Shown here piece by piece: positions 1 to 5,258 of a stretch of DNA of 7,986 nucleotides. The position numbers and the translations under genes are program-made. This stretch comes from Thiobacillaceae bacterium (GTDB lineage Bacteria; Pseudomonadota; Gammaproteobacteria; Burkholderiales; Thiobacillaceae). The stretch lies in NCBI GenBank assembly GCA_024643305.1, contig JAHENE010000089.1, positions 1-7,986 of the forward strand, written 5' to 3'. Under the pieces are notes generated by a model, which was not told the origin of the DNA, made no database searches, and was given only the letters and a program-made list of their open reading frames with translations. How positions within the stretch are numbered: position 1 is the first letter of the stretch; each line of letters begins with the position of its first letter.

Positions 1-1268
1 TTGGCGGCCCAGTTGATGTTGGCTTCCTCATCAAAGCGCGCCATGAGCTCGACCACCACAGTCACCTCCTTGCCGCTTTGCGCTGCGCGGATCAGCGCAG
101 CCATAAGCTGGGAGTCCGTGCCCGTCCGGTACACGGTCTGGCGGATGGCAACAACCTGCGGGTCGCTCGCGGCCTGCTCAATAAAATCGATGACAGGCTG
201 AAAGGATTCAAAGGGATGGTGCAGCAGCAGATCGCTCTGACGAATGACTTCGAACATGTTATCGGACTTGGCAATTCGGGCGGGCAATGCGGGCACGAAG
301 GGCTGGAACTTGAGGTCGGGCCGGTCAACCCAGTCTGGCACTTGCATCAGCCGCACCAGATTCACAGGTCCATGCACCTGATATAGATCGCTGTGCTTGA
401 GGCCAAACTGGGTCAGCAGAAATTCGGTCATATTGACAGAGCAGTTGTCGGCAACCTCCAGGCGCACGGCGGCGCCATAGTGCCGGTGCGGCAATTCGCC
501 CTGCAATGATTGGCGGAGATTCTTGGTTTCCTCGTCATCCACAAACAAATCCGAATTGCGAGTTACGCGGAACTGGTAACAGCCTTCCACCGTCATGCCG
601 GAAAAAAGCTCGCCGACATGGGCATGCAGGATAGAAGACAGGAAAACGAATCCGTACTCGCAACCCGCAATATCCCTTGGCAAACGGATGACTCTGGGTA
701 ATGAGCGCGGCGCTTGCACGACTGCCGCACCAGAATTGCGGCCAAACGCATCCTTGCCTTTCAATTCCACCGCGAAATTGAGACTTTTATTGAGCACGCG
801 CGGGAATGGATGCGCCGGGTCCAGGCCGATCGGCGTGAGAACCGGCATCAGTTCACGGAAAAAATAATCGCGAATCCAGTCCGCTTGCGCTTCGCTCCAC
901 TGAGTGCGCCGGATGAAGCGGATGCCATCGTCAGCCAGCACAGGCAGGATGGTTTTATTGAGCAGATCGTATTGACGCGTCACCAGCTCATGCGCCTGCA
1001 ACTGTGCTTCATGGAAAGCTTGTTTGGGCATCAGGCCGTCTGGTGTGGGAGTGGAAACGCCGGCCTTGATGTGTTCTTTCAGGCCTGCCACGCGCACTTC
1101 AAAGAACTCGTCCATGTTGCTCGACACAATGCACAAAAAACGCAGGCGTTCGAGTAACGGCATATCGGGGTCTTCTGCCTGGGCCAGCACGCGACGCTGG
1201 AACTCTAGAATTCCAAGTTCACGATTAAGAAACAGTTCCGGCAGGGGCAGGTTCATGGCTGGCCGCAT
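1..1268 (-). CDS. ppk: Polyphosphate kinase PPK1, N-terminal part (3' end outside window)
   Basis: PPK1 reversibly transfers the terminal phosphate of ATP onto polyphosphate through a phosphohistidine. The reverse-strand frame is open for 422 codons from the ATG at 1268 to the window edge. It reads as canonical PPK1: an N-terminal domain with NRELGILEFQRRVL (residues 15-28) and SSNMDEFFEVR (49-59, with the conserved Asn that contacts ATP), the head domain with LNKSLNFAVEL, then DNMFEVIRQSDLLLHHPF and VVVELMARFDEEANINWA at the edge. The full protein is normally about 690 residues, so the catalytic histidine motif (usually GLKIHAK) lies just outside the window. An alternative start is the ATG at 1256; neither start has a clear Shine-Dalgarno. 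The gene is divergent from sixA with a 134-bp gap. Family assignment is very secure. Confidence 0.96.
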   Translation of the reverse strand, partial: MRPAMNLPLPELFLNRELGILEFQRRVLAQAEDPDMPLLERLRFLCIVSSNMDEFFEVRVAGLKEHIKAGVSTPTPDGLMPKQAFHEAQLQAHELVTRQYDLLNKTILPVLADDGIRFIRRTQWSEAQADWIRDYFFRELMPVLTPIGLDPAHPFPRVLNKSLNFAVELKGKDAFGRNSGAAVVQAPRSLPRVIRLPRDIAGCEYGFVFLSSILHAHVGELFSGMTVEGCYQFRVTRNSDLFVDDEETKNLRQSLQGELPHRHYGAAVRLEVADNCSVNMTEFLLTQFGLKHSDLYQVHGPVNLVRLMQVPDWVDRPDLKFQPFVPALPARIAKSDNMFEVIRQSDLLLHHPFESFQPVIDFIEQAASDPQVVAIRQTVYRTGTDSQLMAALIRAAQSGKEVTVVVELMARFDEEANINWAA

Positions 1269-1389
1269 CGGGCGCGGCGGGTCAATATGATAGGCTGATG
1301 CTAGCAAAAGCCTGCGGCCGCATCTATCGCGGCTCCATGACAGATCAGCAGCAGGATTCGCAAAAGCTGGGGCCTGAAAAAGCACACGG

Positions 1390-1395
1390 GAGAGG
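1390..1395 (+). promoter_or_regulatory. Ribosome binding site of sixA
   Basis: GAGAGG lies 7 nt before the ATG at 1403. It decides the start: the frame stays open upstream to ATGs at 1298 and 1337, but those would add up to 35 low-complexity residues ahead of the point where the SixA fold normally begins. Confidence 0.7.
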
Positions 1396-1402
1396 CAGAA
1401 GT

Positions 1403-1855
1403 ATGGAGTTGATATTGTGGCGGCATGCCGAGGCCGAGGACGGCCACGACGACATGGCACGCAAGCTCACGCCCAAGGGGCACAAGCAGGCCATAAAAAT
1501 GGCCGACTGGCTCAATGTCAGGCTGCCAAAGGAATGCAGGATTTTGTCCAGCCCGACTACCCGTGCCCTGCAAACAGCCGAAGCCTTGGGTCGCGACGTC
1601 AAAACCCTTTCCACACTGGCTCCCGGTGCCAGGGTGGAAGCCCTATTGAATATTGCCTGCTGGCCGGGAAACCAGCATGACTGGACGTTGATTACTGGCC
1701 ACCAGCCCGACCTTGGGGCAGCAGCAGCCTTCCTGCTGGGTAGCGACGGTTCGCTCTCCATAAAGAAGGCGGGGGTGTGGTGGTTCTCCAGCCGCCACCG
1801 CGACGGTCTCATTGAAGTTGTGCTGCGTGCGGTGCTTGCGCCGGACATGGTCTGA
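1403..1855 (+). CDS. sixA: SixA-type phosphohistidine phosphatase
   Basis: This 150-residue protein belongs to the histidine phosphatase (phosphoglycerate-mutase-like) superfamily, small SixA branch (E. coli SixA is 161 residues). SixA enzymes hydrolyse phosphohistidine on proteins in the cytoplasm; in E. coli the target is a nitrogen-PTS/HPt-type phosphohistidine. The N-terminus MELILWRHAEAE carries the RH motif (Arg7, His8, the residue that is phosphorylated). LTPKG follows at 22-26, SSPTTRALQTAE at 49-60 supplies the second arginine (Arg54), and ITGHQPDL at 97-104 supplies the second histidine (His100). All expected catalytic positions are present. It has no signal peptide or membrane segment. 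The gene is divergent from ppk and ends 12 bp before the stop of the convergent diiron gene. Its substrate in this organism cannot be read from the sequence. Confidence 0.93.
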   Translation: MELILWRHAEAEDGHDDMARKLTPKGHKQAIKMADWLNVRLPKECRILSSPTTRALQTAEALGRDVKTLSTLAPGARVEALLNIACWPGNQHDWTLITGHQPDLGAAAAFLLGSDGSLSIKKAGVWWFSSRHRDGLIEVVLRAVLAPDMV

Positions 1856-1867
1856 AACGACCGCTTT

Positions 1868-2731
1868 TCATGCCGCCTCGGCGGCAAGCTGCTTGCGATA
1901 GCGGTTGAGGTCGGTGACGTTTTCCAGCTTGCGGTCAAACAGGCTCGAGAGATTGCGCAGGATGCCGCCGATGACGCGGTTCTCACATTCCCTGTCAAAC
2001 AGAATCTGTTCATCCAGCCAATGCTCCAGCCATTCCGGGTCCGGCAGCCGGCTTTGCACCGTATCTTTCGGAAACAACGCCTGATTCACATGCAGGTTGG
2101 TTGGATGCAGCGGTTTGCCGCTGCGCCCTGAACTTGCCATCAAAACACCGATCTTGCTGAATGCTTTTTGCGCCGCCGGGCCGTCACGTTCGATCGCGCG
2201 GCGCATGAACTTCAAATAGGCGCCGCCATGTCGAGCCTCGTCTCGTGACAGCAGGGCGTATATGTGTTTGATGACGGGTTCCGTATGCCATTCGGCCGCA
2301 CGGCGATACCATTGGGTAAGTCTGACTTCGCCACAGAAGTGCAGCATCAGGGTTTCCAGCGGCGGGGCCGGGTCGAACTCGAATCGCACCGCATGCAGCT
2401 CTTCTTCCGTCGGAACCAGTTCAGGCCGAAATCGCCGCAGATATTCCATCAGCACCAGTGCGTGCTTCTGCTCCTCGTAAAACCATACGGACATGAAAGC
2501 GGCAAAATCGCTGTCATGGCGAAAGTCCCGCATAAACATTTCCGTCGCGGGCAAGGCCGCCCATTCCGTGATGGCATTGAACTTGATGGTCAAGGCCTGC
2601 TCTTCGGTGAGAAGGGAACTATCGAAGATCTCCCAAGGGACGTCCTTCGCCATGTTCCAGCGCGCCGATTCCAGTGATTTGAAAAGCTCAGGATAAAGCA
2701 ATGGCGTCTCCCTCAATGTGTTTTTGTTCAT
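1868..2731 (-). CDS. Ferritin-like diiron protein related to acyl-ACP desaturases
   Basis: From the ATG at 2731 this is a 287-residue soluble protein with a complete carboxylate-bridged diiron signature: Glu56 in ITEWAALPATE, Glu87-x-x-His90 in YEEQKH, Glu135 in FCGEVRL, and Glu165-x-x-His168 in DEARHGG. The order and motif style match the type-2 (soluble) acyl-ACP desaturases, whose plant members have ITEEALPTY, EENRH and DEKRH. At 287 residues it is shorter than the plant enzymes (~360) and nearer the small bacterial ones. Such enzymes use O2 and ferredoxin-type electrons to desaturate or hydroxylate acyl chains. The exact reaction here is unknown. It is divergent from olsB (133-bp gap), which suggests a role in ornithine-lipid acyl chains, but that is inference. 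The start is uncertain: the frame extends to an ATG at 2797, and a TTG at 2701 is preceded by a better AGGGAG Shine-Dalgarno than either ATG has. No gene symbol is safe. Confidence 0.85.
   Translation of the reverse strand: MNKNTLRETPLLYPELFKSLESARWNMAKDVPWEIFDSSLLTEEQALTIKFNAITEWAALPATEMFMRDFRHDSDFAAFMSVWFYEEQKHALVLMEYLRRFRPELVPTEEELHAVRFEFDPAPPLETLMLHFCGEVRLTQWYRRAAEWHTEPVIKHIYALLSRDEARHGGAYLKFMRRAIERDGPAAQKAFSKIGVLMASSGRSGKPLHPTNLHVNQALFPKDTVQSRLPDPEWLEHWLDEQILFDRECENRVIGGILRNLSSLFDRKLENVTDLNRYRKQLAAEAA
1871..1886. repeat. Perfect GC-rich inverted repeat at the 3' end of the diiron gene
   Basis: TGCCGCC-TC-GGCGGCA, 7-bp arms with a 2-nt centre, lies in the last codons of the diiron gene and just past the convergent sixA stop. 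Its place between two convergent genes would suit a shared terminator, but neither strand has a T-run after the stem. It also encodes the Ala-Ala-Glu-Ala-Ala tail, so it may be chance. Confidence 0.35.
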
Positions 2732-2852
2732 GTTATGGAACGAAGATGACAGATTAAAGACAGGAAAACAGCGCGGGACATTTAATGTTTTCATCATCTC
2801 GGCGCCACAAGAATGTCATGTGCTTCCAATAGTCTTTCCACCAATTATTTCT

Positions 2853-2860
2853 GGGGGAGG
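2853..2860 (+). promoter_or_regulatory. Strong ribosome binding site of olsB
   Basis: GGGGGAGG lies 4 nt before the ATG at 2865. This unusually strong Shine-Dalgarno sets the olsB start at 2865, although the frame is open upstream to an ATG at 2718 that would overlap the start of the divergent diiron gene. I found no convincing -35/-10 pair in the 133-bp gap. Confidence 0.8.
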
Positions 2861-2864
2861 AAAC

Positions 2865-3620
2865 ATGCTTGAGTCCGTCGTACGCAAATCAACAGGCCCG
2901 CATGGCCGCTTCAAGGTTTACCTAGCCGTCGATGATATAGAGATCGCCGAAGCACAACAGCTGCGTTACAAGGTATTTGCCGATGAAATGGGCGCCAAGC
3001 TGCCCACGGCGCATCTGGGACTGGACATCGATTCATTCGACAATCTGTGCGACCACTTGCTGGTCAGGGACACCATCACGGGCGAAGTGGTCGGCACGTA
3101 CCGTATCCTGCCCCCCAGTTCCGCGGAAAGATCCGGCTACTACTCCGAGCAGGAATTCGATCTGACCCGCTTTCGCTTCCTGCGCCCGCGCATGGCTGAG
3201 CTAGGTCGCTCGTGCGTGCATCAGGATTATCGCAGCGGTTCGGTGATTGCACTGCTGTGGATGGGTCTTGCCGATTACATGACGCGTCAGGGCTTCGACT
3301 ATGTGGTGGGCTGCGCCAGCATCAGCATGGGCGACGGCGGGCACCTGGCCGCCAGCGTCTACCGTCATTTGAGCCAGAAGCATCTAAGCCCAGTTGAATG
3401 GCGGGCATTTCCGCGCAACCCCCTACCCCTGGAATCACTTGACAGCGGGACTCCCGGCCTGCCGCCGCCGCTTATCAAGGGCTACCTGCGGCTGGGTGCA
3501 ATGGTCTGCGGTGAACCGGCATGGGACCCGGATTTCAATACTGCAGACCTGCCGATGCTTCTGCCCATGAAGCAAATCAACCACAACTACATGCGCCACT
3601 TCATCGAAAAACGCGCCTAA
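2865..3620 (+). CDS. olsB: L-ornithine N-alpha-acyltransferase OlsB
   Basis: OlsB is a GNAT-fold enzyme that transfers a 3-hydroxyacyl chain from acyl-ACP to the alpha-amino group of ornithine, giving lyso-ornithine lipid. It is the first step of the phosphorus-free ornithine lipid pathway. The 251-residue protein shows the family landmarks: LRYKVFADEMGA (33-44), CDHLLVRD (62-69), GEVVGTYRIL (73-82), ELGRSCVHQDYRSG (112-125), and the C-terminal PPLIKGYLRLGA (201-212) followed by CGEPAWDPDFNTADL (215-229). It has no signal peptide. olsA follows 35 bp downstream on the same strand, so the two probably form an operon. Some relatives are labelled hemolysin-like or N-acyl amino acid synthase, so the acceptor amino acid (ornithine rather than another) is inferred from the olsA partner and family resemblance. 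Confidence 0.9.
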   Translation: MLESVVRKSTGPHGRFKVYLAVDDIEIAEAQQLRYKVFADEMGAKLPTAHLGLDIDSFDNLCDHLLVRDTITGEVVGTYRILPPSSAERSGYYSEQEFDLTRFRFLRPRMAELGRSCVHQDYRSGSVIALLWMGLADYMTRQGFDYVVGCASISMGDGGHLAASVYRHLSQKHLSPVEWRAFPRNPLPLESLDSGTPGLPPPLIKGYLRLGAMVCGEPAWDPDFNTADLPMLLPMKQINHNYMRHFIEKRA

Positions 3621-3650
3621 ACCGGATTGCCGCCTGCGCGCCTTACAATA

Positions 3651-3674
3651 GGCGCATGATTCTAATCATGCGCC
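3651..3674. repeat. Perfect 24-bp palindrome covering the olsA start codon
   Basis: GGCGCATGATT-CT-AATCATGCGCC has 11-bp perfectly complementary arms and a 2-nt centre. One ATG lies in each arm, at 3656 and 3668, both in the olsA frame. In mRNA it would fold into a hairpin that hides the start codon; in DNA it could be an operator. A competing short stem is possible: GCGCC at 3638-3642 can pair with GGCGC at 3651-3655 across an 8-nt loop. Whether it is functional is unknown. Confidence 0.6.
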
Positions 3675-4441
3675 GCTCGTATCGTTTGTGCAGGCTGGCA
3701 ATCCACACCGTTTGGGGTTTGATCCAGGCAGGCATCCTGTTTGGGTTCTACACACCTGCCGTGCGCGATCACATCATCTCGCGCTGGTCCGCAAAGCTGT
3801 TGAAAATCCTCGGCATCAGAGCGGTTATCGGCGCACCGCCCGAATTTACGCATGGCGCATTACTGGTGGCCAACCATATCTCCTGGCTGGACGTATTTGT
3901 CATTCTCGCCACGCGGCGTGTGCATTTCGTTTCCAAACACGAGGTGAGGTCGTGGCCGTTAATGGGCTGGCTGGCCGAACGCGCCGGCACACTGTTCATC
4001 CAGCGCGCCCGCAAAGCCGACACGGCACGCGTCAATCAGGAAATGCATGCGCTGCTGCAGAATGGTGCATGGGTGGCGCTTTTCCCTGAAGGTACGTCCA
4101 CCGACGGGCGAAAGCTGCTGCGCTTCCTGCCCTCGCTGTTTCAGCCCGCGGTAACCGAAAATCTGCCAGTGGTGCCAGCGTGTCTGCAATATCAAACGCC
4201 CGAGGGAAATTACACGGATGCCGCGGCATATGCGGACGACATTTCATTCGGCAAGTCGCTGTGGCGCATCGTGGGAGAAAAAGAAATCGTCGCCCGGCTT
4301 ACGTTTGCCGCCCCGCTTCGCGACACCAACCGGCGTGCGCTGGCCGATGCAGCTTACCGTGAAATCGCTACTTGTTTGGGCTTCGCATTGACGGACAATC
4401 CACCTGAATCACCTGGCGGTCCTCCAACCGTAGCGCGGTGA
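3656..4441 (+). CDS. olsA: Lyso-ornithine lipid O-acyltransferase / 1-acylglycerol-3-phosphate acyltransferase (PlsC family)
   Basis: This 261-residue PlsC-family acyltransferase has an N-terminal hydrophobic stretch (about residues 13-33, AIHTVWGLIQAGILFGF) that would anchor it in the inner membrane. The catalytic HX4D motif is NHISWLD (His74, Asp79). FVSKHEVRSWPLMGWLAERAG (91-111) and FPEGTSTDG (143-151) are the other acyltransferase blocks. Downstream of olsB, the natural role is OlsA: adding the second acyl chain to the hydroxyl of lyso-ornithine lipid. Some OlsA enzymes also make phosphatidic acid. The start at 3656 has only a weak upstream AGG; the ATG at 3668 is an alternative. Both sit inside a perfect palindrome, so translation may be controlled. 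The last ~24 codons overlap apaH on the other strand, and the tail (PPESPGGPPTVAR) looks unstructured. Confidence 0.87.
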   Translation: MILIMRRSYRLCRLAIHTVWGLIQAGILFGFYTPAVRDHIISRWSAKLLKILGIRAVIGAPPEFTHGALLVANHISWLDVFVILATRRVHFVSKHEVRSWPLMGWLAERAGTLFIQRARKADTARVNQEMHALLQNGAWVALFPEGTSTDGRKLLRFLPSLFQPAVTENLPVVPACLQYQTPEGNYTDAAAYADDISFGKSLWRIVGEKEIVARLTFAAPLRDTNRRALADAAYREIATCLGFALTDNPPESPGGPPTVAR

Positions 4442-5189
4442 GCTTCCCACCCCAGAGGCAGCCGGTATCAAGCGCCTGTATATCTTCCCGAAGATACAGC
4501 CCAAGCGCAGACCAGTGTCCCGTCACGACAGGTAGGCCTGCGGTTTTTCTGCCCGGCACATCAAACCACGGCACAAACGGTGGCGGCGCGCTGCCCAGTT
4601 TTCCCTTGTGGTGGAATTCCATTTCGCCATCCGGCCGGCAAAAACGCATGCGGGTGAAAACGTTGGTGATGACGCGCAAGCGATCCGCACCGGTCAGGTC
4701 ATCCGACCACTGCGCCGGTACGGAGCCGTACATATGGGCGAAGACCCACTCGTAATCCGGTCCATGCAATGCCGCCTCGAGCTCCTGTGCATGAAATAGC
4801 GTCTCTTCAAGTGTCCACCCCGGCCATACGCCGGCATGCACCATCAGCACGCCATGTTCAAAATGTGCGATCTTGCGGTGCAACAGCCACTGCATCAGCT
4901 CATCGCAATCCGGCGCCTCCAGAATGGGGGCCAAGGTGTCGGTATGATGAAACTCGCGATGGCCAGCCCACACCCCCAGCAAGTGCAGGTCGTGGTTGCC
5001 CAGCACGACGACGGCTCGGTCTCCAAGAGCGCGCACGAAATGCAGCGTTTGCAGCGACTCGGGCCCGCGGTTGACCAGATCGCCCACAAACCAGAGCTTG
5101 TCTTCATCCGCATTGAACCTGCAGGTTTCGAGCAGTTTTTGCAGGGAATGGAAACAACCCTGCACATCGCCGATTACATAGGTTGCCAA
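4368..5189 (-). CDS. apaH: Symmetrical bis(5'-nucleosyl)-tetraphosphatase ApaH
   Basis: ApaH cleaves diadenosine tetraphosphate to two ADP, and in E. coli also removes Np4 caps from RNA 5' ends. The 273-residue protein has the metallophosphoesterase blocks in order: GDVQGC (7-12, Asp8 and the Gln typical of ApaH), GDLVNRGP (36-43), GNHDLHLLG (64-72), LMVHAGVWPGW (115-125), then YGSVPAQW (154-161), ITNVFTRMRFC (174-184), VTGHWSALG (222-230) and TGCLWGGKLTALRLED (242-257). Length matches the family (~280). The start is TTG at 5189: an in-frame TGA lies only two codons upstream, so no earlier start is possible, and AAGGA is correctly spaced. The gene is convergent and overlapping with olsA, and divergent from rep. 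Confidence 0.96.
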   Translation of the reverse strand: MATYVIGDVQGCFHSLQKLLETCRFNADEDKLWFVGDLVNRGPESLQTLHFVRALGDRAVVVLGNHDLHLLGVWAGHREFHHTDTLAPILEAPDCDELMQWLLHRKIAHFEHGVLMVHAGVWPGWTLEETLFHAQELEAALHGPDYEWVFAHMYGSVPAQWSDDLTGADRLRVITNVFTRMRFCRPDGEMEFHHKGKLGSAPPPFVPWFDVPGRKTAGLPVVTGHWSALGLYLREDIQALDTGCLWGGKLTALRLEDRQVIQVDCPSMRSPNK

Positions 5190-5195
5190 CAGTCA

Positions 5196-5200
5196 TCCTT
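5196..5200 (-). promoter_or_regulatory. Ribosome binding site of apaH supporting a TTG start
   Basis: On the minus strand AAGGA lies 6 nt before TTG at 5189. The in-frame TGA immediately upstream (TGA CTG TTG) leaves only CTG or TTG as starts, and the spacing favours TTG. Confidence 0.75.
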
Positions 5201-5201
5201 C

Positions 5202-5230
5202 AGTATTGGGTCTTTAACCCAATGATACAA
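5202..5230 (-). promoter_or_regulatory. Possible apaH promoter
   Basis: On the minus strand TTGTAT (5230-5225) and AATACT (5207-5202) are separated by 17 bp, a fair but imperfect sigma-70 pair. The spacer holds most of the dyad at 5205-5223. It is placed close to the ribosome binding site, which would leave a very short leader, so it is only a candidate. Confidence 0.25.
5205..5223. repeat. Perfect inverted repeat between apaH and rep
   Basis: ATTGGGT-CTTTA-ACCCAAT has 7-bp perfect arms with a 5-nt centre. It is central in the 69-bp gap between the divergent apaH and rep genes and lies just before a TACAAT (-10-like) at 5226-5231 facing rep. It could be an operator for both genes or a leader hairpin. 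Confidence 0.45.
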
Positions 5231-5258
5231 TCTCTGCCTGATTTATTCGTTGCATCCC

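Noticed and set aside
1286..1291. TATGAT resembling a -10 box in the ppk/sixA gap
   Set aside because: No -35-like hexamer lies at a suitable distance; a single hexamer match is expected by chance.
1313..1322. TGCGGCCGCA palindrome in the ppk/sixA gap
   Set aside because: It is a short, purely GC-type palindrome expected by chance in GC-rich DNA, with nothing else around it.
1298..1402. N-terminal extension of sixA, or a small separate peptide
   Set aside because: It is low-complexity and polar, has no ribosome binding site, and the SixA fold begins exactly at the ATG at 1403, which has GAGAGG before it.
1871..1886. Bidirectional intrinsic terminator between sixA and the diiron gene
   Set aside because: The stem is perfect, but there is no T-run on either strand, so it is kept only as an inverted repeat.
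2718..2864. N-terminal extension of olsB from an ATG at 2718
   Set aside because: It lacks family resemblance and overlaps the divergent gene start, while GGGGGAGG directly precedes the ATG at 2865.
4836..5225. 129-codon plus-strand reading frame opposite apaH
   Set aside because: It is a shadow of the well-conserved ApaH frame, with no recognisable domain and no ribosome binding site.
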